A stretch of 64,000 nt of DNA from Bacteroidales bacterium (GTDB lineage: Bacteria > Bacteroidota > Bacteroidia > Bacteroidales > Muribaculaceae). The stretch is from positions 1 to 64,000 of the forward strand of contig JAAVFV010000030.1 of NCBI GenBank assembly GCA_014800525.1, read 5' to 3'. The position numbers and the translations under genes are program-made. Of the stretch, positions 1 to 10,818 are shown piece by piece. The notes under the pieces are model-generated. The model made no database searches and was not told the origin of the DNA. It saw only the letters and a list, made by a program, of their open reading frames with translations. The number at the start of each line of letters is the position of its first letter. The stretch's first letter is position 1.

Positions 1-119
1 GTTATATGTTTCAAATCCCCTTGTCAAGACTTTTCACAAAAATAATGCTTAAAAACATATTTTAAAGTTTCAAGTGTTTGATACTCAATTAATTCAATAA
101 ATGTTAAAATCTCTTTCGA

Positions 120-497
120 TTAGTTAATTTCAACAAATAAAGATATTATATGAGGAATAAAAATAAGGCTTCCTACGATGATAGCCGCAATTACAAAGAG
201 CAGAACGGCGCCCGCAGCGATATCTTTTGCAGCTTTTATAAGCGGATGGCGCTCCATACTTACTCGGTCGCAGAGGCGTTCGATAGCCGTATTCATCCCC
301 TCCCCCATTAATACTCCTCCTATACAAACAATTATTGCACACCATTCCCATCTCTCCAAGTTGAGGAGCAGACCGGCGAGTATCACACACACTGTCGCTA
401 TGAAATCTATCTGTGCATGCGATTCTTTCTTAAAAAGTTCGGCTATGCCCTGGAATGCATAGCCGAACGCTTTCTTTCTCTTGTTCCAATATCCCAT
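120..497 (-). CDS. dgkA: Diacylglycerol kinase / undecaprenol kinase family (DgkA-type) membrane protein
   Basis: 125 aa with GEGMNTAIERLCD...H..IKAAKDIAAGAVL, the DgkA-family signature, and several TM segments. Confidence 0.9.
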   Translation of the reverse strand: MGYWNKRKKAFGYAFQGIAELFKKESHAQIDFIATVCVILAGLLLNLERWEWCAIIVCIGGVLMGEGMNTAIERLCDRVSMERHPLIKAAKDIAAGAVLLFVIAAIIVGSLIFIPHIISLFVEIN

Positions 498-576
498 AGG
501 TTTGGCATATTAATTACCTTCAATCTGCCGTAGAGCCCTAATATTCTATTCAGCAGATAAAGGATTTGATCTTCGT

Positions 577-1140
577 TTAAAATTCAAAGGATGTGTAGAT
601 ACCTACCGAATGTGCATCCGCGACAGGACTTATTTGCAAATTATGTTTACGTGCGAAAGGCGTGGTGAAGAAGTAGGCACTCATCGCTCCTAATGTTCCG
701 CCTGCCACTACATCCCAGACATGATGTTTCTTGGCAAACACTCGTCCCCAACCGACATATGCAGCTAAAGCATAGGCCGGCCCTCCATACCACCATCCAT
801 ATCGACGCTGAAGGAAGGCAGCCGTTGCGAAGCTTATGGAACTATGCCCCGACGGAAAACTATGGTAGTTTGATCCATCCGGACGAAGTTCCTTTACTCC
901 ATATTTCAGAATAAGCGTAATTGCAGCCGTAGCCCCTGCCGTCTCCATACCTTGAATTAGTCCTTTCCAGTCACGCTCCACCAATACCCCGGTTAACGCC
1001 GCCACAGGAAGAGCTATTACAAGGGCATCAGTGGTCTTGGCCACAGCCTTCTGACTCTGGCTCGGCACAAACGGGGTTTCTCCTTTCATGCTGAGATTCA
1101 GACTCAGCATCGCCATGAGTATAATTACAAACCTTTTCAT
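577..1140 (-). CDS. PAP2-family (type 2 phosphatidic acid) phosphatase
   Basis: KELRPDGSNYHSFPSGHSS ... GWGRVFAKKHHVWDVVAG matches PAP2 motifs; overlaps the upstream CDS by 4 bp. Confidence 0.88.
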   Translation of the reverse strand: MKRFVIILMAMLSLNLSMKGETPFVPSQSQKAVAKTTDALVIALPVAALTGVLVERDWKGLIQGMETAGATAAITLILKYGVKELRPDGSNYHSFPSGHSSISFATAAFLQRRYGWWYGGPAYALAAYVGWGRVFAKKHHVWDVVAGGTLGAMSAYFFTTPFARKHNLQISPVADAHSVGIYTSFEF

Positions 1141-2825
1141 TTCTTATACTGAGCCTTTGAATTTCGTGACTGAATGTGGTTTTTACCAGATAATAGTTTC
1201 AATGGACTCATTCCTTCCGGATAATCCCAATCAAACGAGAACTGGTCAACATACAGTATGGAGCCGGCTCCTCCAGTGAAGTAATCTCCATATTTAGACG
1301 CGGCACATGTGATCAAAAGGTAAGTTGGAACTTTCGCCGTATCCCGATACTTTATATCTATTACGAATTCCTTATATTCCGACATTTTACCGCTATAAAT
1401 CAATTCGCCATAGCCTATCACTGAGGGTGAATTAGGATCGAACAACTGTCTCTTTGCAGGATTAGTTCGAATCTCGAAAGGTCCGGCCCAATCAGTAAGA
1501 GCCACATAGATATGGCAGGTATCCGGCTGGCCCTTCATAAAATCGAGTTGCTTATCCGCGTAATTGATATCAGCTGCAGAATACTGATAGTAACCTTTTA
1601 GACGTGTGGGACGTAACGTCCAGGGGCGTCCGAAATCAAGAATACCATTTGAACCGTCTACTTCAACAAATTTACCGGTATAGATCGATCCGGCAGCTAA
1701 CTTTCCTAATCCGAATAAACCCACAAATCGGGTTTCAAGTTGTGCGGCCTGACCGGTTCCGGTAACAGTATGATCCGTCGGTACCACATTACTCTGACCC
1801 AATGTAGCGGCTCCTGTATTACCCGTATCCCAGAACTGATCTCCACCTTCAGGATATGGATTCCAGACATTACCATCTTTCCACCATTGATCGAAATCTC
1901 CATCCGGAATATCAGCTGTGCCTGCAGTGGTGACCTTTATCTCATTTCCCTTTTGTGTCGGCACAACGGCACGCACGGAGTATTCGGTAAGAGGGGTAAG
2001 ATGCGGAATATATGCGTAGAACGAACCTCCTGTCTGACTCACATATTTCTGGTCGAGCGTTATCCATTCTTCTGATCCAGATTCCCGGTATTCAAACCCT
2101 CCTGTCATATCTTCGGGACAAGTGCCGTAAGCCCATATCACCTCCGACCATGCATCCACACTCGTGGTATTGGCCAATGACTCCACTACTTCAGCATAAA
2201 TGGTCCATACCTCGGAGCGTCCGAATGCAGTCACCACCACCTTAAACGGATGTGACAAATCAATATCCCAGCCCGGACGAAGATCCGGAACTGTTTCTGA
2301 CACTTTGGCAGCTCCGAGTTTGGCATTTACAATCCTGACTTTTGAGAGGTCTACCCTATTGGTAACAGAAACAATCACTCTTCGGGCTACCACATCTATC
2401 ACACTCTCACCTACCTGACCCTCAACCTCAAAATATCTTTCTATTTCCTGATGGCCGATAACTTTCCAGGGATATTCCTGATAGCGTTTCAAAGTCACCT
2501 CAAGGGGGGAAGACAGATCATAGGTTCCCTCCAGAAGATTCGGATCCGATGTGCCACCCTCCGTGATTACATATTCACTGAATCTTACAGCCATTATGTC
2601 CACTGCCTCACTCAGATAAACGTCAGCCTGACACGTGACTGAATCCAAAATAGTGGGTCTCGACTCCCCTTCGGCCACCAACGCCCTGATATTCTGAGCG
2701 ATTCGGGGATAAGGGATATCATCCTTGATACACGATCCCATTACCGTCAGCAATACAAACACTGCACCCAAGAGAACGAATGAAGATAAGACCCTTCCGC
2801 CTATTTCTTTATTTTTTCTTTTCAT
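1137..2825 (-). CDS. PCMD (putative carbohydrate metabolism) domain lipoprotein
   Basis: Lipoprotein-like N-terminus (MGSCIKDD); C-terminal half resembles the 4649-6883 product (QFWDTGNTGAATL, FEIRTNPAKRQLFDPNSPSVIGYGEL, ASKYGDYFTG.G.S.LYVDQF). Confidence 0.75.
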   Translation of the reverse strand: MKRKNKEIGGRVLSSFVLLGAVFVLLTVMGSCIKDDIPYPRIAQNIRALVAEGESRPTILDSVTCQADVYLSEAVDIMAVRFSEYVITEGGTSDPNLLEGTYDLSSPLEVTLKRYQEYPWKVIGHQEIERYFEVEGQVGESVIDVVARRVIVSVTNRVDLSKVRIVNAKLGAAKVSETVPDLRPGWDIDLSHPFKVVVTAFGRSEVWTIYAEVVESLANTTSVDAWSEVIWAYGTCPEDMTGGFEYRESGSEEWITLDQKYVSQTGGSFYAYIPHLTPLTEYSVRAVVPTQKGNEIKVTTAGTADIPDGDFDQWWKDGNVWNPYPEGGDQFWDTGNTGAATLGQSNVVPTDHTVTGTGQAAQLETRFVGLFGLGKLAAGSIYTGKFVEVDGSNGILDFGRPWTLRPTRLKGYYQYSAADINYADKQLDFMKGQPDTCHIYVALTDWAGPFEIRTNPAKRQLFDPNSPSVIGYGELIYSGKMSEYKEFVIDIKYRDTAKVPTYLLITCAASKYGDYFTGGAGSILYVDQFSFDWDYPEGMSPLKLLSGKNHIQSRNSKAQYKK

Positions 2826-2839
2826 ATTCTTTTATTCAA

Positions 2840-3778
2840 TCAGATATGAATTCCGATACCAAAATTTATATTAAAGATATTGAAACGGAAATTTGCTCCG
2901 GAAGTGACTCTATTTCCAAGGTCTTCTCCATTCTCTGTCTGCTTCTCATTCTTCAGGTTGAATCCGAATACGCCGAATGAGACATTGAAGCTCACATTAT
3001 CCATAATGAACACGCACACTCCCGGAGAAAAATTCAGGGCTGCCTGCATATATGTAGTGTGAGTGGTACGCAGATTCCCGTCAAATGGTCGTTGAAAATC
3101 CGAATTCCCGGAAGAAAAGGCTAATTCCACTTCATTAAAGATTCCGAACCGGCCTCTACGCGTCAATCCCACATACTGCTGAAGCGTAAGGGCGGCTGTA
3201 TAGGCCTCATTCCTATACATTATATCATGAAGATTGAAATTCATATCTTCCATAATATCCACATTAAAGGAATCTATGGCACCTTTCATTGAGGTGTAGC
3301 CCAACCGCAAACCAAGGGAAACATTATTACTTATAAAATATGATACGGAAGGACGGATGGAAAAAGCATGAGCGCGGATATCTATATCCGACATAAGATC
3401 CATAATTCCCAGATCATCAGTGGTGAATTCTCCATACGATGCTGTCAATCCAAATGCCCATTGTCCCTTGGGAATGAATAGATGATTAAACAGACCTCTA
3501 TCGAAGCGTCCGAAATTACGTGTGCGTAATATCATCGGAACAGTATCACCCTTCCAGAGGGCCTTCTCATTCATATCTATATTGCTCTCATCATCCACTA
3601 CCCTCATATGACCTGTAAGCAATTTCAATACATCATTTTCCAAAGAATCGGGAACATAGATATACTTTCCTGCCGGCTCCGATTTGGAAACGCTATCCAT
3701 CTCAGAGGCCCATGCTTTTGGCCCGATTATCACCGCCAATACCAGCAAGCTTAATCGAAGAATTATTCTCTTTTTCAT
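2840..3778 (-). CDS. Outer-membrane beta-barrel protein (paralog of 3797-4645)
   Basis: Signal peptide, repeated amphipathic strands; shared PKGQW..G, FNEVEL.., PGVCVFI motifs with the neighbour. Confidence 0.65.
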   Translation of the reverse strand: MKKRIILRLSLLVLAVIIGPKAWASEMDSVSKSEPAGKYIYVPDSLENDVLKLLTGHMRVVDDESNIDMNEKALWKGDTVPMILRTRNFGRFDRGLFNHLFIPKGQWAFGLTASYGEFTTDDLGIMDLMSDIDIRAHAFSIRPSVSYFISNNVSLGLRLGYTSMKGAIDSFNVDIMEDMNFNLHDIMYRNEAYTAALTLQQYVGLTRRGRFGIFNEVELAFSSGNSDFQRPFDGNLRTTHTTYMQAALNFSPGVCVFIMDNVSFNVSFGVFGFNLKNEKQTENGEDLGNRVTSGANFRFNIFNINFGIGIHI

Positions 3779-3796
3779 TTTCTTTCTGTTTGGGGA

Positions 3797-4645
3797 TTAG
3801 AGATAGAACGACATTCCGAATGTGATCGAGAAAAGATTGATATGGAAATTGGCCAGTTTCGACTTGCGTCGCGAAACATAGATACGATCCGTTGTGGATT
3901 TAGTGGATGTATAACTAAATCCCAGCACGCCGATATTCACTTCCAGAGCCGAGTAATTGTTGAGGAACATACACAGGCCGGGCACAATACCGACACTCAG
4001 CTGAAAATTTTTCTCATAGGTTCCCGTAATGTTATCACCCACTCCGGTGGTAAATTTCGACTGGCCTCCGCCCAACTGACACTGCACCTCATTAAAGAAT
4101 CCGAATCGCTTTGATCTTCCGATTGAAAAATAATTCCGGAAGAACATCGTGGCATAGTAATTATGCGCCAGCGAATATATATGATCCATTGAATAGTCCA
4201 TATCGGTATCCAGCACAATACTTGCTTCCTCGAGCTTGGTCAGCGACCGCTGGTATCCGAATTTAAGACCCAATCCCATATCATCAGCAATCATATATCC
4301 CAACATGGGAGTAACCTTGAAGGTATAGGTATCTCCCGATACCCCGTCAAGAATTAAAAACTGATATTTATTCTGATTACTCTGGGAATAGGAGATGGAG
4401 ACTCCAGTGAGCCATTGACCTTTAGGCACAAACACCACACTCTCCATTTCACGTCGATATTCCTCCAATGTTTTTTTCTTTACGATTGAATCTATCATCG
4501 CAGGAGTGACATGAAGCGTATCCGCCTCAGCTATCTCAGAGGGCAAATTCATGCTATCCGCTGAAAATGCAGTCTGACCCTGCGCGCATAGTGCGCACAG
4601 AGCCAGACATATACTGATTATAATTTTTTTGTTCACTGCATTCAA
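3797..4645 (-). CDS. Outer-membrane beta-barrel protein (paralog of 2840-3778)
   Basis: Signal peptide and beta-barrel pattern; VPKGQWLTGVSISY, GFFNEVQCQLGGG, GIVPGLCMFL. Confidence 0.65.
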   Translation of the reverse strand: MNAVNKKIIISICLALCALCAQGQTAFSADSMNLPSEIAEADTLHVTPAMIDSIVKKKTLEEYRREMESVVFVPKGQWLTGVSISYSQSNQNKYQFLILDGVSGDTYTFKVTPMLGYMIADDMGLGLKFGYQRSLTKLEEASIVLDTDMDYSMDHIYSLAHNYYATMFFRNYFSIGRSKRFGFFNEVQCQLGGGQSKFTTGVGDNITGTYEKNFQLSVGIVPGLCMFLNNYSALEVNIGVLGFSYTSTKSTTDRIYVSRRKSKLANFHINLFSITFGMSFYL

Positions 4646-4648
4646 CTA

Positions 4649-6883
4649 TTACTCGTAAACAAGTTCAAAATCGTCTACATACATCACCGACTGGCTCGAC
4701 CCGGAGAAATAGTCGCCATATTTGGAAGCCGTAACCACAATCGCCAGATGAGTCGGTTTTCTTGTCTTAGCCGCTTCCTTATACTCAATCGGAATCTCTA
4801 CTTTAGCCAAACCTCCGTCAGGTCCGAATGCCTCAGTCCAGGTCACCTGTCCATAAGCCAATACATTCTGTCCGTTAGGGTCAAACACCTGGCGATTGGA
4901 TGCCTTGGTGCGGATCTCCATCGCTCCGCTAAGAAGAGCCACATAAATCTGACCATGATCGTTTCCTCCTTTAAAGCCCGCCGGAACAAACTCATCATTG
5001 CCATCCTTCACTTTCACTCCCGCTCCCGGACGATAATTCACCCACACAGAAAGCTTCTTGGGATGAGATCCATTATAGGAACGGCCAATTGAGAGAACAC
5101 CATCCGTACCATCCGTCTTCACATACTCTCCGACGAACAGGTTTCCGGCAGCCAATATACCCACAGCCTCGGCTGATGCAAGACGAGCCGAGCTCTCCCC
5201 GCTATTAAACATATCGGTGGATCGTGTGGTCAGAGTCTTACTTGCTGTAGCCGCGCCCTCATTGCCGGATCCCCAGAACGACTGACTCTTATTACCTCCT
5301 GCTCCGGGTAATGTCACAGTTCGGGTGCCTAACATTGTACTGGCTGAGTATGTGCTCCACTCCTCCATCGAGGCATTTGGAATTGTAAACATTGCCTCAG
5401 TGGTGAACGATACAGGCTGGGCTTCATCATATCCATCACAGAAGGGAGCATACTCATACTTCGTATTCTGCTTCAGGCCACTGAGTGACACACGATAGTA
5501 TCCCGTGGCTCTGGTGTTTCCAGCCGGATAGACACGCTGCCAGGTTTCTGTTCCTGCTTCGCGATACTTGATACCATAATTCGCAGCGGAGTTATCATAG
5601 ATATATCCGGTCAGAGTGGCTGTGGTGGCTCCGACTGAAAGAAGGTTCTTCTTAAGATCGCTTTCATCAACTCCTACAGGGGATTTACGTACGATAGCCG
5701 CTTCCGTATTAGCGACATGTAACGTTCCTGAACCCACATTATGGCGATCGTCGGTTCCGGTGACAGTGACACAATATTCTTCATCACTTTCCGGAAGGGC
5801 ATCGAGGAAAGCCTTGGTGAATGTGATATGAAAACGCTCCACTTTCACCTTGCCTTCATCAAGAGAAGGAGCATCGTCATACGTTTCCTCTTCCTCAACC
5901 ACTATTCCTAAGGCACGAAGCTGATCCTGCACGTCTCCCTGCGTGATATTGAGTCCTGACTCAATTCCGGTGAAATTCGAACTGAAATCCATTATCACTG
6001 ATCCCTTATCAAAGCCAAAATAACCCCGCATTACAACGTTTATATCCGTAAAGTTACCCGGAGTAGACACCACTTGGTCGCGGATATCAAATTCCGATCC
6101 GATCAATGCAGGAGCCGGGAAGATTTCTATATCCTCCTGAATAATTGGGATATCTTCTATTTCTATACGGATCAACGCTCCGCCCTGGGTCACGGGAGGC
6201 TGATCAGCGGAGAGTCTGACAACATATTCGTGAGCTCTCTTCACGCCCTCAATCTTACCCTCTTTATGATAGGGTGAGCCATCGGACAATATGCCCTCAA
6301 TCTCATAAGACAAATCCTTGTCAGCATTGGGCATCATGAAATATCCTTTAGATGTGGGGATGTTGGAGTTATCGAATTCCAGACTGCCACGCGAATGACT
6401 GAATGTCACCTTCAGATTCTTAAGATCCACATTCAGGGAAACAGGATCCACAGAAGTGACCACATTGGCAATATTGCAATTCAGTGTCAAAGGAGTGGTG
6501 CCTTCAGAGAGCTGGAATTTACGGTATCCTCTATAAAACTTCTTATCATAAGAAGCTGATACGGAATCTCCTGTCCATCCTTCCACCACATATTCACCTA
6601 CGGTCAGCTTAATCTGGGACGGAACGTTTTCCACACCCTTATATTTACGGATCACGCCTTTCGCATTCTCGATATATATCACGCAATTATCACGAAGCGA
6701 CTTCATTTCATCGTTTCCTATAGCCCGTGTATCGACTTGAAGTTCTCCCTTGACAGCTGTACTTAGCTCAAGAGTGCCTTCGGCCGATCCATCAAATGGA
6801 TTATCCTTGGCACAAGAGGAGAACAGCACACTGCCGGCCAGAATCACAGCCGAACCAGCTATTAATTTCTCTATAAAGTTCAT
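4649..6883 (-). CDS. DUF4493/PCMD domain lipoprotein
   Basis: Lipobox-like FSSCAKDN; DUF4493-like N-terminus; C-terminal PCMD-like block. Confidence 0.75.
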   Translation of the reverse strand: MNFIEKLIAGSAVILAGSVLFSSCAKDNPFDGSAEGTLELSTAVKGELQVDTRAIGNDEMKSLRDNCVIYIENAKGVIRKYKGVENVPSQIKLTVGEYVVEGWTGDSVSASYDKKFYRGYRKFQLSEGTTPLTLNCNIANVVTSVDPVSLNVDLKNLKVTFSHSRGSLEFDNSNIPTSKGYFMMPNADKDLSYEIEGILSDGSPYHKEGKIEGVKRAHEYVVRLSADQPPVTQGGALIRIEIEDIPIIQEDIEIFPAPALIGSEFDIRDQVVSTPGNFTDINVVMRGYFGFDKGSVIMDFSSNFTGIESGLNITQGDVQDQLRALGIVVEEEETYDDAPSLDEGKVKVERFHITFTKAFLDALPESDEEYCVTVTGTDDRHNVGSGTLHVANTEAAIVRKSPVGVDESDLKKNLLSVGATTATLTGYIYDNSAANYGIKYREAGTETWQRVYPAGNTRATGYYRVSLSGLKQNTKYEYAPFCDGYDEAQPVSFTTEAMFTIPNASMEEWSTYSASTMLGTRTVTLPGAGGNKSQSFWGSGNEGAATASKTLTTRSTDMFNSGESSARLASAEAVGILAAGNLFVGEYVKTDGTDGVLSIGRSYNGSHPKKLSVWVNYRPGAGVKVKDGNDEFVPAGFKGGNDHGQIYVALLSGAMEIRTKASNRQVFDPNGQNVLAYGQVTWTEAFGPDGGLAKVEIPIEYKEAAKTRKPTHLAIVVTASKYGDYFSGSSQSVMYVDDFELVYE

Positions 6884-6895
6884 GGCTGTTGCTTA

Positions 6896-8182
6896 TTATA
6901 ATTTCAATTTCAATGTCTTCGTTACTTCTCCATTGGCATCCCCTACGGTGATCACGAAATGATGCTCCGCAGAACCGAATATAGCTATCATGGGAAGGAA
7001 GCCGGTCAGATCAAAATCTACACTTGACTTTCCTCCGGTACTGACCGGCAAGCCAAGGGCTTCAAGTATCTCCTTCACATCTTCGGTCTTGCCATCCACG
7101 AACCTCGTGTTATTGACCAAGTCGAGCCTATCCGACAGACCGACACTTTCCAATTCAGCCGGTGTAAGATTATCGGAGACTATCACACATTCAAATTTTG
7201 TGAAACCGCCCTCCGCATTACTCTTCATATGCAATACCACCTTTGAAGTTTCCGGATCCACCGGATTCACCTTATCCAGGTCGATCGGGCTATCAGCCGT
7301 GATTGTCGGTAATTCCTGAGTCGGTGGAGTCGGATCATCGCCTTCATCATCTCCCTCGCGCGGCCGCTCATTATCATCAAGGATTTCATCCTCGATAGTA
7401 GGGACATCGCAGTTGATATCAATTTTCTGCACAGATGCCTCTACTCTGAGGTCGGCCTCCATATCTCCTCCCATATTCGGGTCGGAGCCTGGATGAGGAT
7501 GGAAATTCAGAATATAATGATATCCCTTCTTCACCTCATTCTTAAGAGTCTTCGTTTCCGAAGTCTTTGAGCCGTCCACGGTGCCCTCGAACACAGCTAC
7601 CATAGTATTCTCATTGGAATACATGAAATAGCCCGCTTTCCCGGCTTCAACCTCAGCTTTTGTGAATCGCAATGCTTCGCTCGCTCCGACCTTTACATCC
7701 ACGAACACATCATCACCCATACGGTTTGTCAACGTCGGATCGAAAGTCACGGTTACCATGATATTCTCAAGCTTACATACGATAGGCTCGATATAGCTTG
7801 TGATCTCCATCGGTTTTACTTCGAACTCGCTCGACTCTCCGACCATATACGGGGCTTCCCATGCCACAGGATACAACTCGCCATATGTGGCTGTACAGGT
7901 ATAGGTGCCGGCCGGTAGTGTCACGACATCGGGCATTTCCGAATACTTATATTTGGCCATAGGCTGCGAGTCACCCTTCTTAGTGAACATCACATCAAAA
8001 TCGCTGAGCAAAGTATTACTGCGAGTGCGTACCAGTGACTCATCAGTAAGACTTACTGCTAATGCTGATTTCACAAGCTGACCCTCTTCCGAGATCGGAT
8101 CCGGACTGAAAGGCTGTTCCTTCTGACAGCTTACCATCAGCAGACATCCCCCTAATAGAGAATATATATATGATCGTTTCAT
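6896..8182 (-). CDS. DUF4493 domain lipoprotein
   Basis: Lipobox-like LMVSCQKEQ; TLPAGTYTCTATYG-type N-terminal domain; overlaps upstream gene by 4 bp. Confidence 0.7.
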   Translation of the reverse strand: MKRSYIYSLLGGCLLMVSCQKEQPFSPDPISEEGQLVKSALAVSLTDESLVRTRSNTLLSDFDVMFTKKGDSQPMAKYKYSEMPDVVTLPAGTYTCTATYGELYPVAWEAPYMVGESSEFEVKPMEITSYIEPIVCKLENIMVTVTFDPTLTNRMGDDVFVDVKVGASEALRFTKAEVEAGKAGYFMYSNENTMVAVFEGTVDGSKTSETKTLKNEVKKGYHYILNFHPHPGSDPNMGGDMEADLRVEASVQKIDINCDVPTIEDEILDDNERPREGDDEGDDPTPPTQELPTITADSPIDLDKVNPVDPETSKVVLHMKSNAEGGFTKFECVIVSDNLTPAELESVGLSDRLDLVNNTRFVDGKTEDVKEILEALGLPVSTGGKSSVDFDLTGFLPMIAIFGSAEHHFVITVGDANGEVTKTLKLKL

Positions 8183-10764
8183 TTTTTCTTGTTATTTCTT
8201 GTTGATTTTCCAGTCAGGCTTGATACTTCATAACCTAAGTGAACATTCTTAATCTTGAGCTCCGAACCCGTAGCCAATGCTTTATATTCATTGGTGGCAA
8301 TCTGATGTGTACGGTTTTCTCCGGTCGGTGTATTCACATCATCCAGTTCGCTGCCTGTTGGAATATGCACTTCCACAGGTTCTGCTGCCGATGACACGAA
8401 ACGTACATACAATTTTTTAGCCTTCTTGCCGAAAGGATATTGTGGGAGCTGAATCTCCTTCGATTCCCATTGACCGCTGACCGTGAGAGAATAAACGCCT
8501 GTTGTACTCAATTTTTCATCATTATCTCCATACACAGTCACCTCTACGGCCCCATGTTCTCCATTAATCGGATTTGCCAGATATTCAAATGAAATCGTAC
8601 TGGGACGGGAGGTGAAGGCTATTCCATTTTCACGGGTTTCCGTTCCGTTATAGATATATTTCCCGAGGAAGAGTTCGCCCGCAGCACGACTGGCAATATT
8701 TTCAGGTGCATTTCTCGAACATCTACTTATTACGGAGAGTCCATGGTTATCCTGTGGCGGCATCACTCCATTATGATCATAGGCCACACTTCTTAAGGTC
8801 ACCTCCCCGTTGGATGCCATTGTAGATGGAACCACAAACCATGTGTTCAATGTATTCGCATCTTCATAACATGTCTTTGCATTTACGGAACACCAGTCGG
8901 CAGGCTCGTTCACATATATGGAAGTATAATTTACATAGGCTTTATAAAGTCCATACTTCCAGGCCCCTCCGGTGTCGATATGACTGAAATTGATCGTGTT
9001 TACAAGATTCTGGAAGTCGCCGTTAGGAACATCCGCCTTTGCTTCCGTTGTAAACTCCGGCACATTCTTATCAAATCCCGTTACAGTGAATTTCAGATCT
9101 GAATAGGTGGTGGAGGGTGAAAGGCCGGTTACGATAAACATTCCACGCTCCGTATCATTCACAATTTCGCGCGTCAGGATATTTTCACCATTATACACCT
9201 TAGTATTGCTGATCACATAATCAATCACCTTCTGATCCGCGCTGTTGATTTTAATTTCCGCCTTTGTGGCGTAGGCATCAATATCAAGTGTATAGTCAGG
9301 CTCCGCCACCGGCACATTAACATCGAATGTCTTCGTACCTAACATGGCTCTGACATCGATTATCGGATTATTCAGTGGACTCACCTCAAGCACATATCTG
9401 ATGGCATAAGGAAGCTGGCTTCCCGCCGGAACCGAAATCACCTGCGATCTGATCACATCCGCCTGTACCATACGGTTGTTCTCATCAGGAGCTTCAAATG
9501 AAAGCTCATTTCTGATATCAATGCAGTCTGTATAGACGTCTACTGTGGCTTCTGTAGCTAAGAATGATGCCGTACGGGGTGCTTTAATCTCTACGGTCAC
9601 AGGTGTGATCTCCACTACAAACTGAATCTCATCGGAAAGTCGGGTCTGCGCATCCTTCACCTGAAGCGATATAGTGTGGCGTCCGACCGGAAGATTACCG
9701 ATAAAACCCTCAAGGTCGAGCACTGCCAATTTATCAGGATTGCGATAGAACCCATAGCATCCCAGACCGGACTCCTCAAGCTGCTGTTGCTGAAGCTCAC
9801 TGGCCTTCATGAGGTCGATACGCTCGCCAAACGCAGGCACATACTGAGCCGATGAGACAATATTTAGATTTGCAGAAGTCAACCCTCCAAGCGCAAATAC
9901 CGCGAATTTTGCCTCATTAGAATAGTGGGCGTATTCGAATGCCTTGTTCTCCTGACCTGAGGTAAATCCCTGAGGAGTCACTGTAGGTGCAGGCGAATTC
10001 CACAGCTGATCTCCTAACGATACATCCACAGTCTCAGAAACCACATTATCATCAAACTGCACATCGAGAGCCATATTCCCTTGAGCATCTGCATTGACAT
10101 TGAATGTCACTACATAATGATGACGTGGTTCGGCTGTGAATCCGGCCGGCTGAATTGTCACGGTCTTACCCTGACCGTTGGTGAGGGAAAGAGTTACATT
10201 CACCTCCGACGGTTTTATATACGCCGGACGCTCCTCCTCCTGAGAAAAGGTGACATACTGATGACCCGGGGTCTGCACAGCGCCATTATATGCTGTGAAA
10301 TAATTTTTGAATGCATCCGTATATCGGAACGATACCATCGAATTGGCCAATGTGGCAACCACAGCTACATCAGTCTTGGCGTTCGGCCCCACATGGACCT
10401 GATTCACACCATAATAATACGGGTGTTCGAAGCCTTCCTGTTCTATATCGCCGTATGAAGCCTCGATATCATAATCTCCGATTGGAAACTCATGCTCACT
10501 ATGAAAGTGATCGAGAGTATCCCATGTCTTGGAATAGCTGCCATCATTTTTGTGAAGTCCGATTCCGAATGTCGCCACATCCGGAACTATCGGAGACATT
10601 CCATCATCGGCCCGGGTCATATTCATCACCCTACCGTCTGTGGACAGGCTAAGCGATATACTTCCTTTCTCTCCGCTTAAACTTTCGATACCGTCATCGG
10701 ATGAACACGAAACCATGCAAGCCACCATTGCTCCGATGAGGAATCCGTTAGTTAGTTTATTCAT
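8179..10764 (-). CDS. DUF4493/PCMD-like lipoprotein, first gene of operon
   Basis: CMVSCSSDDG lipobox; FPIGDYDIEASYGDIEQEGFEHPYYYG (DUF4493-like); long Ig-like region. Confidence 0.7.
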   Translation of the reverse strand: MNKLTNGFLIGAMVACMVSCSSDDGIESLSGEKGSISLSLSTDGRVMNMTRADDGMSPIVPDVATFGIGLHKNDGSYSKTWDTLDHFHSEHEFPIGDYDIEASYGDIEQEGFEHPYYYGVNQVHVGPNAKTDVAVVATLANSMVSFRYTDAFKNYFTAYNGAVQTPGHQYVTFSQEEERPAYIKPSEVNVTLSLTNGQGKTVTIQPAGFTAEPRHHYVVTFNVNADAQGNMALDVQFDDNVVSETVDVSLGDQLWNSPAPTVTPQGFTSGQENKAFEYAHYSNEAKFAVFALGGLTSANLNIVSSAQYVPAFGERIDLMKASELQQQQLEESGLGCYGFYRNPDKLAVLDLEGFIGNLPVGRHTISLQVKDAQTRLSDEIQFVVEITPVTVEIKAPRTASFLATEATVDVYTDCIDIRNELSFEAPDENNRMVQADVIRSQVISVPAGSQLPYAIRYVLEVSPLNNPIIDVRAMLGTKTFDVNVPVAEPDYTLDIDAYATKAEIKINSADQKVIDYVISNTKVYNGENILTREIVNDTERGMFIVTGLSPSTTYSDLKFTVTGFDKNVPEFTTEAKADVPNGDFQNLVNTINFSHIDTGGAWKYGLYKAYVNYTSIYVNEPADWCSVNAKTCYEDANTLNTWFVVPSTMASNGEVTLRSVAYDHNGVMPPQDNHGLSVISRCSRNAPENIASRAAGELFLGKYIYNGTETRENGIAFTSRPSTISFEYLANPINGEHGAVEVTVYGDNDEKLSTTGVYSLTVSGQWESKEIQLPQYPFGKKAKKLYVRFVSSAAEPVEVHIPTGSELDDVNTPTGENRTHQIATNEYKALATGSELKIKNVHLGYEVSSLTGKSTRNNKKK

Positions 10765-10818
10765 ATGTTAGTCTATATATAGCGTCCCTCCGGTCCGCTG
10801 ATTTTATCTATGGAAATC

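Noticed and set aside
1-40. Possible tRNA T-arm (GTTTCAAATCCCC) at the window start
   Set aside because: The flanking bases do not form a 5-bp T-stem and no acceptor end follows.
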